Part shown: positions 9,951 to 21,122 of the stretch, in pieces
Numbering within the stretch: position 1 is the stretch's first letter
How the letters are laid out: each line of letters starts with the position of its first letter
Source: Chaenocephalus aceratus
Taxonomy: Eukaryota > Chordata > Actinopteri > Perciformes > Channichthyidae
Direction: 5' to 3'
NCBI GenBank assembly: GCA_023974075.1
Contig: CM043801.1
Coordinates: 1,257,209 to 1,321,208 of the forward strand
DNA length: 64,000 nt
The notes under the pieces: model-generated
What the model was told of the DNA's origin: nothing
The model's database searches: none
Seen by the model: only the letters and a program-made list of their open reading frames with translations
Made by a program: the position numbers and the translations under genes

Positions 9951-10149
9951 CTCACTGGGGAAAGGAGAATACTTACTTCCGGTGTAAAATCCTCCGTTAT
10001 CCAATGGGAATGGACGTAAATAATGCACCATAATACATTCTGACGAAAAATACAAATTATTGTGAATACAAATAAAATAAAAGAAGCCTCCCGCGAGTTA
10101 CTACAAGCTATAAAGTAGATTTTAAAAACGTTTTATAGAATAAAAGTCA

Positions 10150-10552
10150 TCTTATAACTTTGCATGTTTGCTGTTTACTCGTTACTTTACTTGACATCCT
10201 CACTCTGGATTCGGAGGTCCTCCTTAGCTATTAGCTTCACGTTAGCATGTTGTCTTTGCAGGTGTTTGTTGAGGTTTGACGTGGTGTTCACAGCAGTGGA
10301 TAACAGCTTCTGGCCTGGACACAGTTTGCACCTCACCGTCACATTCCTGTCCTTTCTTCGGACGAACTCAAAATAATGGGCATACCTCCACCCCTCGAAA
10401 GTTATCGCTGTTGACTCAGCCATGTTTATGCACGTGGACGTGCAAATCGCGCAACTGTTACGTACATATAAACCTGCGGCGGAAATCCCTCTTGTCTGTC
10501 AAAGAGAGACTTTGTAACGCGTTACACCCAACTCTGCTCGGTACCCATCCCT
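10150..10552 (-). pseudogene. hAT fragment encoding a BED zinc finger
   Basis: On the minus strand from about 10423, MAESTAITFEGWRYAHYFEF is followed by VRCKLCPGQ and NLNKHLQRQH: the paired Cys and His of a BED finger, the DNA-binding N-terminus of hAT transposases. The same fragment occurs at 37008-37289. No catalytic domain follows. One end (GGTACCCATCCCTA, 10540-10553) looks like a hAT terminus; it matches, inverted, the end at 58319-58340. The other end was not found. Confidence 0.75.
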
Positions 10553-10555
10553 ACT

Positions 10556-11033
10556 CTACATACTGATATGAAGCTGAACATTTGCAGAATATGTCCTCTT
10601 TGATTCTATTCACATATGTACCACTCTTCTCACCTGATGCTGTCGTGTTTCTCATGAATAATAAATTAACAAAAAGAGAAAAGCAGTCCAGCGAGAGTGT
10701 CTACCTCCAGAGCAACTTCCACACGAAATGAGCAATGAGAAAAGGTTACAAAGTTACGTTGCTATGGATGCAGTTTCAATCCTCACATTTAATTAGCGAT
10801 GATCATTTATAGTGCAACATCCCTCTGTGTCTTCACTATGACACGGCTACTCATATTTAGTTCAGAGCACAATGGCTCTTCATGACCTTCATTATCTGCT
10901 AAGTTACGAGATGCTTCCGCCTTGTTGGCAGTCTCAACGCAGTGGAAATGTGTATCTGTAAGAGTCACTGTAAATGTTCTGCTATTTAAGCTACACAAAA
11001 AACTTCCAACGAAACATCCTGTGAGGGTGTTAC
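10556..11033. other. Intronic stretch, nothing recognised
   Basis: Lies downstream of the last visible PLPPR4 exon. Only short frames; no repeat partner noticed in the window. Confidence 0.4.
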
Positions 11034-11207
11034 CAGATAAACGGCGATGGCAGCTCCCAGCAGCCAGCCGCAGTACACGTCCACAGGATGGTTCCTGAAC
11101 TGGATGATCCTGGTGAGGCCGGCCAGGATGGCGAGCATGATGAAGGAGAAGACAAGCAGAGGCTTCAGCAGCTTGGCCGAGTCCGTCAACACCGCGTTGA
11201 AGTACAT
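11034..11207 (-). CDS. plppr4: PLPPR4-like exon (last visible)
   Basis: After the acceptor TTTCAG the exon reads MYFNAVLTDSAKLLKPLLVF, then a membrane segment, TRIIQFRNHPVDVYCG and a last membrane segment ending AIAVYL, with donor GTAACA. It is 174 bp and phase 0 at both ends. The family are brain membrane proteins related to lipid phosphate phosphatases. TRIIQFRNHPVD aligns with phosphatase motif C3 (SRxxxxxHxxxD); the active histidine is Asn here, as known for PLPPR proteins, so enzymatic activity is unlikely. The long cytoplasmic C-terminal exon is expected below base 1. Confidence 0.93.
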
Positions 11208-11389
11208 CTGAAACACACAACCAGCCCTCTGTTAAAGCTGATATAAGAAATGTAATCCTACACCTGTGATAGTCTGCTGAGAATGCTATTTTTCTTCATT
11301 CACATTTATTTAGATTTCTAAATATGTGGAAAAGACCTGTCTGCACCTTCTGTGGCCAGATGTTGAGAGAGTGTATAATAAGCACTTAC

Positions 11390-11447
11390 TGAGATGTAGA
11401 CCGCAGCGAAAGCAGCCAGAGTTGCATGCTGGGAGGGGAATGACTTC
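11390..11447 (-). CDS. plppr4: PLPPR4-like exon, motif C2
   Basis: A 58-bp exon after the acceptor TTTTTTTAAAG: the split Arg codon is completed, then KSFPSQHATLAAFAAVYIS, donor GTAAGT. PSQH replaces the PSGH of active lipid phosphate phosphatases. The 182-bp intron to the next exon is the shortest seen. The phase (1 base, then 19 codons) fits both neighbours. Confidence 0.93.
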
Positions 11448-11542
11448 CTTTAAAAAAATTAAAAAAACAGACACAATTATCATATTCAGACAGCTAAGGT
11501 CCATGTGAATATTCATCTGAAACATGGAGGTGACTTTCAAAG

Positions 11543-11546
<4 letters not shown>

Positions 11547-11590
<44 letters not shown>

Positions 11591-11591
11591 G
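11547..11591. repeat. (GT)n microsatellite
   Basis: About 18 uninterrupted GT units, followed by GTATGTATGTGTG. Confidence 0.9.
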
Positions 11592-12310
11592 TGCCCTAGC
11601 AGGTGGTGTTTAATAGATGCAGTATCTGAAGGGTAAAAGGAGGGAAACAACTCTAATGTGTGTGTTTAGCTAAGATATAAAAAAAGTTTTATAGGTCATG
11701 CTGATACTGCAGTGTATGTCAATAACCATTTCTAGTTTGGTGCACTCAAGCTCTGTTCAGTAAAGATTAGTATTGAGCATAACAAAGTAAATTAATGTGG
11801 CAGTGCTTAACTTTGTAACAAAACCCTAAGCAAAACAAAACAATTGTGCTTAAAGTACCTGGGATATATTGTGCTGTTTTCACCGTGGTGTGAATTGGTA
11901 TTAAGAAAGATGGAATTTCACTTTATTGGCATTGAATTCTAAATTTGAGTTTATGACGTCTCTTGTCCCCACAGTTTAGTGAGAGCAGAGCAGGCTTTTA
12001 GTCGAAGCATCATTCCTTTAGCACAGTGTTTCAAAAGCACTTGAGAGACTGTTAATGAGCGTGAGCATTGTGGAGCTGCTACAAATAATGGTTTAACTGT
12101 AGAGCCCGTGCAGTATCTGTTGCTAGATATAGCGGATAACATTAGCATGGACATTCTTTGCGTAGATACACAATGTCTTGCTCAGTGTTGCTTAAAGACA
12201 GGCGGAGTCATGGGTCAAATCAATGCAGCCCATCCCCCACAGTGTCCACCTTCAGTGGCATCTATAATTCAAACGTGCATCAGGCCACTATAGCAGCAGG
12301 TAATAAAGCT
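11592..12310. other. Intron between PLPPR4-like exons, unique-looking
   Basis: No transposon signature and no paralogous segment noticed. Short frames are not convincing. Confidence 0.4.
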
Positions 12311-12315
12311 GTGCA

Positions 12316-12760
12316 CCAGTGGCGAGCCGTGACTTTTATACTTAGGCCCTACACTTATGATACTAACACGTAATGTTCAGCAGGATAAACCCTTCATATT
12401 AACAACATCTTTACAATAGTTTAGGTTTAAATGCAATTACCAGAATTAAAGCAAATTGTAGGCTACGGCTAAAGGCGGCTAATGTTTGCCGTGATGATTT
12501 GTAACTTTGCAAACACATGTTAGCAGTATGATACTAACACGTTTGATTCAGCAGGATTATCTCCACATATTAACACCACTTTTATTATCATTAAAACTGT
12601 TTGGTGTGACGGCGTTTAGCAGTCTCATTTAGCCACTTGTTAGCACCCGCTGTTTTAAAGATACATCAAAGCCTTGAACATTCACCAGTGGGGTATTTAG
12701 TGATGTATTATATGTCATAGAACAAAACTGGAGAATCTTGTAAGCCTGTTCTAATCAAAG
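12316..12760. repeat. Diverged repeat with internal duplication
   Basis: It opens with CAGTGGCGAGCCGTGAC, which resembles the start at 59324 (CAGTGGCGAACCGTGG) and hAT termini. A segment near 12355-12410 (ATGATACTAACACGT...TTCAGCAGGAT) recurs about 178 bp later near 12528-12590. The last part (GCCACTTGTTAGCACCCG to GTCATAGAAC) is related to 49136-49226. No terminus or target duplication found on the right. Confidence 0.45.
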
Positions 12761-13033
12761 TCCCTATTTTGGGAATCTAACCAAAATCTCCTTCAAAAAA
12801 CGTCAACACGAGGGAACTGGAAGTGCTAAAATGCTCACTCATTTCCGGGTTTACCATTCCTAAACCACTCTATATATTTAGTTTATGATGTCATCATGGT
12901 AAAACATCCATCAGAGACAGTGATGACGTATACTGTAGTTTAAAGCTTTTTTCTACCTTTCATAACTTAATACCAATAAACCCACACGTCCTCTGACACT
13001 CTAGTTCCCTCCCACAGTGACACTGAGCCTCAC

Positions 13034-13229
13034 CTCCCAGCATTGATGAGCCCGGGGTCTTGTCCAGAGCAGATGTCCTCCAGAATAAAAGCCTCATCAC
13101 AGGTGGACATGTTAATGTGGGTCAGGTTGGGCTTACACACATCCAGCCAGTAGGGGGTGTGCTGCCCGGTGGACAGCTGGAGGATGTCCGTTATCAGCGC
13201 TGTCACACACAGGCCAAAGATATGGACAC
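13034..13229 (-). CDS. plppr4: PLPPR4-like exon, motif C1 and extracellular loop
   Basis: After the acceptor TTCCCACAG the exon reads VHIFGLCVTALITDILQLST, then GQHTPYWLDVCKPNLTHINM, ILEDICSGQDPGLINAG, with donor GTGAGG. It is 196 bp, entered in phase 1 and left in phase 2. CKPN is where active phosphatases carry the KxxxxxxRP motif; the Arg-Pro is not visible. NLT and NMS are potential N-glycosylation sites in the extracellular loop. Sequence favours PLPPR4 over PLPPR3. Confidence 0.93.
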
Positions 13230-13266
13230 CTGTGGGAAGCAAAACATTTTACACTGCATTAGTACA

Positions 13267-13269
<3 letters not shown>

Positions 13270-13294
<25 letters not shown>
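13270..13294. repeat. (AT)n microsatellite
   Basis: About 12 AT units immediately upstream of the PLPPR4-like exon on its coding strand. Confidence 0.85.
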
Positions 13295-13297
<3 letters not shown>

Positions 13298-13698
13298 ATA
13301 ACCTTATTCTAATTTGAAATGTTAAGATTGTGTTAGAATCAGGCTTGGGGAGTAACAGATTACATGGATATCCAACCCAGTCTCACATCTAAACGTGTAA
13401 TAACTACGTTGGTCCACAACGTGGGACGTAGTATTTCTACAAAAACGTTTTTTTTCACCATTCATTTCCAATGGCTGGCACGTGATCTTCAAATTTCTCT
13501 CCGCATAAAAAAACAAAACATGGCCGACCTTCGTTTTATTCTCGGAGGAAAATGCCTATTTCAAGGGTAGTTTGGCAATCAAAATGCGTTTTGATGCAAG
13601 TTTTTATTTCAGATTATGTGTGCAGTGGATGCACATGATCTTTATTACGAAGAGTACTTCAGGAAATTGTGTTTCATTGTTACCAAGGTGGTTGCTAG

Positions 13699-14167
13699 TG
13701 TGAGGGAATAATTCTGTCTTTACTCCTAGATATTTAACCTTTTCTGTGTGTTGAAGTTTACGACCAACCCTGGCTCTGGTATCTCTCTTAAGGAATGGGA
13801 GGCTCCAACTATCTTGATAAACCAGTTCAACTCTCGGTCACAAAATGGTTAACGGCTGTGGGAACGCTGGCTTCGAGGCCATTAAGGGTCAGACGCAAGT
13901 GATTCAGGGTGCCCAGCTGTTTAGTCTATCTCCCCAAATATGTTGTTTACTCTCTCTGAAATAGTTAAAAGGGCTATTGAGAGAGAGGCGCTGCAGATTT
14001 GACATGGCAACCCACCAGTGCAGTCAGAACCTTTGACTGTGTGACTTGTGATGTGAATTTCTCCGGCCGATGCTTGTATTAAATATCCGTGTTTGACATC
14101 AGAACTCCTGCTCGTCCCGTGTCTCTCTGAGTCCTAACTCTCCATTGCTGCAAAGGTTTCCCTTACA
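13699..14167 (+). mobile_element. Solo LTR in the left foldback arm
   Basis: 469 bp starting TGTGAGGGAATAATT and ending CCCTTACA, flanked by GCTAG (13694-13698 and 14168-14172). The uninterrupted arms at 2243-2266 and, inverted, near 16548-16572 read GTTGCTAGGGACGCTG, so the empty site is visible. No internal region remains: the expected product of LTR-LTR recombination. Element family not identified; I cannot tell endogenous retrovirus from other LTR classes. Confidence 0.88.
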
Positions 14168-14385
14168 GCTAGGGACGCTGCTATCAATATTATTTCTGTT
14201 ATGTTGTGTAACTGTTGAATGGTGTTATCTTTATTGCTACCCCCTTCCCCGTCAATTTATAGTGTTGGTCCACAGCACAAACGTATTAGTTTAACAAAAT
14301 CCGCATCTAAAATGGTGGCATAGATACGTTATTTTCCCCCTGTGCAATTCTCCAACCCAGTCTCACATCTCACATCTCACATCAC

Positions 14386-15109
14386 ACATATTGATAGATG
14401 TCTTGTAATGCACTGTTGAGGAACCTGCAACCCTAGTTTTTCATTCATTGCAAAACTACACCGTAATTGTGTATATGATATGTCAATAAATCTTGAAATC
14501 TTGAAAGGGATCTGCAAAATAGTCATTATATACAGTCTTTAATTAACTATTAGTAGAGAATAACGATGAATGAATATACTTTATAAGGTGCTAATATCTA
14601 ATAATACAAATAATAAAATTCAATAACATGCTTTAACCGCCAGGTGTCCCTTTATATCAGGTGTGCACCTTTATGGTGTAAATACAGCCTATCTACCAAT
14701 TGGATCAAATATAAAAGTCAGCCGAATTAGTGTTGATACTGCAAGGAGACGTATTGTGTGAAAAGAAATGTAAGATGTTGTTTAATGGCTGATATATTTA
14801 TGATCCACGTCACGTTTTCAGTTCCTCATGTTTGTCTAGAAGTCTTCTCATCAGGGCTCTATAAATAGAGAACTACGGCAGATATGTAATATTTTTTGCA
14901 GCCGAACCGTGTATTACAATGCCGTTATGTGATGACTTTCAAAGAGAAAAGCAAGCACACTCGGAATAAAGTATTATTTTAAACAATTTTTTTCGGATTT
15001 CACATCGCATAAACACCATCTCCCAACCTGCATTGCGGCTAAACCATCCAATCACCGAGCTGAGGATCTTGCCTACGTCTGTTGCCGGTATTGCTTATGA
15101 CGATGTGAG
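14386..15109 (-). repeat. Central block R1 of the foldback element, intact copy
   Basis: Reverse complement of 2451-2724 plus 6517-6905. It reads without a break across the LTR insertion point (GATACTGCAAGGAGACGTAT, 14744-14763) and thereby documents the empty site. It has an extra stretch (about 15000-15075) not in the other copy. Confidence 0.8.
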
Positions 15110-15157
15110 ATGTGAGACAGGGCTGGAGAATTGCACAGGGGAAAATAACGTATATAT

Positions 15158-16401
15158 TAGGGGTGTAACGGTACACGTACCCGTACCGAAATTATTCGGT
15201 ACGGGCCCTTCGGTTCGGTACAGGTGTGTACCGAAGTGTACCGAACGAATATAACGTTAAACGTAAAAAATTGAGAACGTGAACAACTTTTTGGAAGTAA
15301 TCTCAGGTGCTGCGTCGCAGCATTCAGAGTCATTTGCTCACATTGGGTTCAACGCGTCATAGAGCGAGCAAGTCATTTCATTGGATGAGAGGCATTCTAT
15401 GAGAGCTGGTCAGAGGGATGCGTTCAAATGTAGTCAGTAATTTGAGGAACTGTCGAAAATTAATGGCAAACGCAGATAAAGTTGAGCTCGAAAATCCTCC
15501 AGCATCATTGAAGTCTCCGGTTTGGGAACATTTTGGTTTTGCAGTTACGTACAAGGATGACGGACAAAGACAGGTGGACCGAACCAAAGCTGTTTGTCGG
15601 CATTGTTCAACTAAAATTGGTTACGCGGCTGGCAATACATCAAACTTGCACACTCTTGAAAAGGCATCACCCGAACGTGAATATCACCGGTACCAAAAGA
15701 AAAAAGACTGAAGTGCAAACCCAACTCCCGCTAGCATTTAAGCCTCCACCACTCGCAAGAAGTTCAGACCGAGCCAAAGCTATTACAAACGCCAAATATC
15801 CTTATGTTGCCATGTTAGCAAAGCGCTACCTGGCTGTATCTGCTACCTCTGTCCCTAGCGAGAGGGTTTTCTCCACAGCAGGAGACATTGTTAGTGCCAG
15901 CAGATCTGCCCTTTCGGCAAGCAATGTGGACAAGTTCATCTTTCTTTAAAAAAACATGAAAATACAATGACAAGCAAGTCATAATGTCAAACTGGCTGCT
16001 TAGGTACTAGTACAGTACAGTTCAAATACAGATTATTTCAGTTCATCGAAATGCTGCACCTTAATGTTCATTTTATTATATTTTGTATTTATTTGAGTGA
16101 ATATTCACAGTTTAATAATAATTAAAAACCCAAAACTAATAGTTTATGTTTTGTGAGTACTAGTACAATAAAGTTCAAATACAGATTATTTCAGTTCATC
16201 GAAATGCTGCACCTTAATGTTTATTTTATTATATTTTGTATTTATTATTCACAGTTTAATAATAATACAAAAAAATATATATATATATGTTTTGTTTTGT
16301 GAAAACAAATTCTGCTGTACCGAAAACGTACCGAACCGAACCGTGACCAAAAAACCGAGGTACGTACCGAACCGAAATGTTTGTGAACCGTTACACCCCT
16401 A
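15158..16401 (+). mobile_element. hAT deletion derivative (BED plus dimerisation domain)
   Basis: Termini TAGGGGTGTAACGG and CCGTTACACCCCTA are perfect 14-bp inverted repeats, followed inside by subterminal GTACCGAA repeats. The 8-bp target copies are GTATATAT (15150-15157) and GTATCTAT (16402-16409), one mismatch; the uninterrupted arm reads GATACGTTATT inverted. The element carries the two ends of a transposase gene with the middle missing. Confidence 0.92.
15418..15949 (+). pseudogene. Internally deleted hAT transposase, frameshifted
   Basis: The first frame gives a BED finger (KSPVWEHFGFAVTY, then VCRHCSTKIGYAAGNTSNLH). Two bases are lost near 15655 compared with 59806-60273, shifting into a second frame with HHPNVNITGTKRKK and then YPYVAMLAKRYLAVSATSVP and SERVFSTAGDIVSASRSALS, the hAT C-terminal dimerisation domain. 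Compared with full-length ZBED-like transposases of 600 or more residues, the entire catalytic region is missing. Confidence 0.85.
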
Positions 16402-17366
16402 GTATCTATGCCACCATTTTAGATGCAGATTTTGTTAAACTAATAAGTTTGCGCTGTGGACCAACACTATACATTGACGGGGAAGGGGGGTAGCAATAAA
16501 GTTAACACCATTAAACAGTTACACAACAGAACAGAAATAATATCGATAGCAGCGTCCCTAGCAACCACCTTGATAACAATAAAAACGTTGAATGGACACA
16601 ATTTCCTGAAGTAATCTTCGTAATAACTAGCAAACTAAAGATCATGTACATCCACTGCACACATAATCTGAAATAACAACTCATATTTCTCGCATCAAAT
16701 GACATCAAAACGCATTTTAATGGCCATACTAACCTTAAAATAGGCATTTTCCACCGAGAATAAAACGAAGGTCGGCCATGTTTTATTTTTATGCGGAGAG
16801 AAATGTGAAGATCACGTGACACAGCCATTGGAAATGAATGGTGAAAAAAAACGTAGGGATCTTACAATTTCAGAGGCGTTTTTGTACAAATACTACGTCC
16901 CAAGTTGTGGACCAACGTATTTATTACACGTTTAGATGTGAGACTGGGTTGGGATATCGTGATTAGGATATAAAAAAATAACTCTATTTCCTAACAATAC
17001 AAAAAATTAAAAAGGTCTAATCAGAATACTGCTACTGTATACTTCTGAAAATGTAGGTTTACTAGCAGAAAGCTAAACAGAGCATAGCCTAAAGGGTTTT
17101 TTGTAGGGCTGTCAGTCGATTAAAATATTTAATCGCGATTAATCGCATGATTTACCATAGTTAATCGCGATTAATCGCACATTTTTTATCTGTTCTAAAT
17201 TGACCTTAAAGGAATATTTTTCAAGTTTTTAATACTCTTATCAACATATGAGTGGACACATATGCTTTATGCAAATGTTTATTATCATTTGAACAATGAA
17301 AAATATTCTCATGAATATTAAACACAACAACCTCTGAATATTACAAATATTCGCCTCAATTCAACC

Positions 17367-18136
17367 TGAGGCCAGTACTACGAAGCAGGATTTTCGCTTA
17401 GCCGGCTAACTTCAGGGAAAACTCGGAGTTTCCGGTCCTACGAAGCTGGTTCTCTTTTTAGCAGGCTTGATCTCCATGGTAACTTATGCTGTGCGGCTAA
17501 CCTGCTCCGGAGCAGGTTAGGTTGCAGGCTAAGAGATCAGCCTGCATATCACATCATAATGTATCATATATTTCCTTATCTGAGTCAGCTGAGCCGTATC
17601 TGGCCGTGCAACACTCACAGCGTCACATACTGTATGCAGAAGTATTATTTTAAGCAACACATTAAGTTGACGAAACACTCGAGTACAAATGTAATGAAAG
17701 TCAGATTGTGTCTTAGACGGGCAGTGATATCATAAACCTGTTAATGTACGCATTCAAACACTTGTTCTGTTACCAGCTGTATTCACCTTGCAGGTGCAGC
17801 TATGTGGCTTTTATCCTGGATAAAGTGTTTAAGTCATGGATGTTTAAAGTTTAACTTCTTCATATGTCTAATATTATAGTTAACTTTTCATTCAGGAAGT
17901 ATGACGCTGTGCTGTCAGTACGCTTCTCCATGTTTGTGATTTGTTGAATGCTCCAAATACCACCCCTTTCATGTGAACGCGCACCTAACTAGATAGGACA
18001 CGGCTGGCTTGAGCGATCCACTTGATAAGCCGCGTCGTAGGACCATTTAGCGAGAGCGCGTATGTTTTGGATTAGGCCAACCGGCTAACTCAAACATATC
18101 CAGGTTAGGTTGAACCAGCTTCGTAGTACAGGCCTC
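17367..18136. mobile_element. MITE-like element nested in the hAT element
   Basis: Ends AGGCCAGTACTACGAAGC and GCTTCGTAGTACAGGCCT are inverted repeats, with further inverted similarity inside (CCGGCTAAC/GTTAGCCGG-like). No coding content. The target duplication is not clear, so the boundary is within a few bases. Confidence 0.65.
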
Positions 18137-18162
18137 TGGAACCTCTCATTCAATAATACAAA

Positions 18163-18226
<64 letters not shown>
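18163..18226. repeat. (GT)n microsatellite
   Basis: About 30 GT units with one GCGT interruption. Confidence 0.9.
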
Positions 18227-18828
18227 TGGATCGTTGGAGCTATGTGCAACTCAAGGCATATGCTCGAACGGGAGCTGCCTGGACGCTGCAATCATGTTGC
18301 GCGCACTATCTGTGCTGAGTGTGCTGACTGTTCCTACAATGTCCCGCTGTCTGCTTCCTGCATAAAGTCAAGTGCTCGGCGCAGTTGTCGGCAAAATGAC
18401 GCTCCTCTGTTTTCATTTTAACAGCTCCTTATATCCGTTAGCGCAGCTAACTAGCACCAGATGCTAACAACAACAATACACGTAAAGTCTCTCTCTCGCT
18501 CGCTCGCGCCATACACACACACACCCTCCCGGTCCTCCCGATGGCCAGTCAGGGCCTGCCGGTGAGCGTAGAAGTGTGGTCTGCCGCAAGCGGACGGCAG
18601 GAGCGGGGCTGTCAGCATCAGCTTGCAGATGGTATTTTAAACCTCAATGCGCTCTGAAACTACGGGGCGGCCGAGGACAAACAATCACATGCGTTAATCG
18701 CGTTAAAATAATTAGTGGCGATAATTTTTTTTGCGTTACCGCGTTATTAACGCGTTAACTTGACAGCCCTAGTTTTTTGTAAAGGATCAGATGTTCTCTC
18801 TTCTCTGTAAGCATACTGTTCTGTAGGG

Positions 18829-19497
18829 CAGTGGTTCCCAACCTGGGGGGAGGCACCAAAGATTGCAGGGGGGGCGCCAGGCCTCAGATGATTTGAGGCC
18901 AAATATCATATTAGACTTTTTTTTTTTTTTTTTAAAAGCAATACATGATTGTCACTAAAACATTACAATAAAATCGAAAAAATAATTGATTCATTTATTT
19001 GAATAACAATTCAAGTTAGTAGCTGTTAAAGGCATAAAAAGACAGAAATGTATAATTCTTTCTTTAATAGAAATGTTTCTTCTGCCCGTAAAGTGTCCAA
19101 ACTGGGCTTTTCTGGATAAGCGCATTTTTAAAACATATTCATTGTCCATGCCGGTTTCAGTTGGATTATTTGTCACAGTTGCTCCCATCAGATCGGTCTC
19201 CTCCATTTTGTAGATTATTTACGACTTTTGAATCCACATCGGCAAAATCCGGCATGTGTTTTAAACAGTTTAATCCCTTTGTGAATTGTTTCCACTTCCG
19301 CGCCGTCCTTAAAATTCTTCATACTGCGGGAATCCAAATTAATTAATCCAATAACCATCAAAGTCACTCCAATAGTGCTCCTTAATTACGCTTTCATCCT
19401 CCTTTAACACAATACTTCACATTCATCTAGTTTGTGACAGTAGTTGTAGCATTTTTTAGACTTTTAAACTTTAATTACCGCTGTTACCCCCCCCCCC

Positions 19498-19577
<80 letters not shown>

Positions 19578-19642
19578 GGGGGGGCAACTTCCAACAGGAG
19601 TCATTTGGGGGGGCTCTTGGGAAAAAAGGTTGGGAACCACTG
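18829..19642. mobile_element. hAT-type element, CAGTGGTTCCCAACCT termini
   Basis: Inverted ends CAGTGGTTCCCAACCT/AGGTTGGGAACCACTG and 8-bp duplication CTGTAGGG (18821-18828)/CTGTAGGC (19643-19650). A long (GT)n at 19504-19575 lies near the right end. No transposase seen. Confidence 0.9.
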
Positions 19643-19745
19643 CTGTAGGCTAATACTCTAAGAGTGAATCTATACGACTACTGCCTGAATCTGCTTTATG
19701 GTTTTCACTTTCTTTGCTTCTTTTGTTCGGTTTTAATTCAGCAGG

Positions 19746-21122
19746 CAGTGGCGGCCGGCCCATAGGGGCGCTAGGGGCGCCGCCCCACCTCTTGCCAGAT
19801 ACAAAATAAAAAATAAAAATAAATATTAAATAAAAAAATATATATTTAAAAAAAATATATTTAAAAAAAATATATATTTTAATTTTTAATGAACGAGGTA
19901 AATATCATACAATTGGTATCACAAAAATGTATAATCTACAATACAATCTCGTTTAAAATTGTGTTACGATGTCTAAAGTTACTGATAAGTCACCTGTTTC
20001 CTGCCTGGCCTTGCCCATGGCATTAGTTTATCATTACGGGGCAGAGCCCTCGAGCGAAACAGCAGCAACCAGCACGTTGCAAAAGTCTCAATAGTAAACT
20101 GTGCCGCCGAAACATAATTTCAGCCAATCAGCGCCGTCAAATATTTTGGTCACGTGGGCGCTCACGTTGGCGCCCATGTTGCTTACGTGCGTTGACGTGA
20201 GGAGTTGTTTTTTAGACTCGTGAGTGACCAAGGTGACGCAGTATTTGGATGAGAATGGTGTGCAGGTGGAGTCGCCGGAACCTCGGTCCGCCCAAGAGCT
20301 ACTCTCCAATCCTTTTGAAAGGAGAAGTTTGGGAGATAAATTGATACTTAAAGACCTTGGACCGGACCAACCCGATTTGTATATATCACAGCAAGCTCGT
20401 GAAAAAGACAAAACGTATCAACAAGGCTTCTCACATGGCTAGCTGGATGCAAACAGGTAAATGCTATCTTTTGTTTCCCATGCTTGCTCTTCAAACAGCC
20501 GGGGACAGATACGATCTGTTCAGAAACTAGACAAAAGTTAAACAAGTACAAACCACAGACTGTCTGTGTCATGGAGAATACAGTCGCTGGTTTATTTATG
20601 TCTGTAGGCCGTTGCTGTGAGTGTGGACGGTCGGAGCATATACAACGTTAGCTTAGCCAAGCTCCATTCAGGGAACAAGCATTCTAAAAGGTTCTTTCGC
20701 CTGCCGTCTGTCTGCAGACTTGTCAAAGCATTAATTCATGGTTTTTACTAACCGGTATCAGTATGTTGTTACGTCGGCATCATTTAGAAACGTGTATTAC
20801 AATTTAATCATGGTAAAATATGTTCATGTTGTTGTAGCTGTAGCTCCCGAGCCAGCGCGTCTTGTTTGAATGATGCGAGTAAACACAGCTGACAGCTGCG
20901 GTGAAACTCGAGCGACTAGAGCGATGCGATAGGAGCGTTTAGAGCGAAGCGAATATTCGCATCGCGTCCGGTCTGAACGCAGCATAGCGAGCTCCGCGCT
21001 GCACTGGAAACGCGCCATTACATCACCAGAAGTCCTAATTTAAAGGGGCATTTCTCCCAAAAAAATGTTTTACTCACTCTATCAATAGCCCCACCAAAAA
21101 TATGTTCCACCAGCCGCCACTG
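19746..21122 (+). mobile_element. hAT-type element with ZMYM-like N-terminal remnant
   Basis: Inverted ends CAGTGGCGGCCGG/CCAGCCGCCACTG and a perfect 8-bp duplication TCAGCAGG (19738-19745; 21123-21130). A frame near 20224-20442 encodes LILKDLGPDQPDLYISQQA, the conserved stretch just before the TTF-type zinc finger of ZMYM1-like hAT transposases. The rest of the transposase is absent, so this is a non-autonomous derivative. Confidence 0.88.

Larger units (their letters stand above)
13372..16953. mobile_element. Foldback element with long inverted arms
   Basis: The outer ends are CCAACCCAGTCTCACATCTA and its reverse complement, flanked by GATAT on both sides (13367-13371; 16953-16957). Arms of about 530 bp (after removing later insertions) flank a central block of about 720 bp. 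The arm's inner edge again carries CCAACCCAGTCTCACATCT. No transposase gene is visible. A truncated copy lies at 1966-6905. Class unknown; long arms suggest a foldback-type or non-autonomous DNA transposon. Confidence 0.7.
17104..18771. mobile_element. hAT-type element, TAGGGCTGTCA termini
   Basis: Inverted ends TAGGGCTGTCA/TGACAGCCCTA and a perfect 8-bp duplication GTTTTTTG (17096-17103; 18772-18779). Subterminal AATCGCGATTAATCGC motifs are typical of this fish family. No coding region. It contains a second element (17367-18136) and a (GT)n tract. Confidence 0.9.

Noticed and set aside
1..11033. C-terminal PLPPR4-like exon
   Set aside because: No minus-strand frame of the required type (long, hydrophilic, after GLYAVGNF-like start) is present.
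18085..18365. Frames across (GT)n tracts (also 19434-19661, 45504-45728, 57875-58187)
   Set aside because: Dinucleotide repeats keep frames open by chance.
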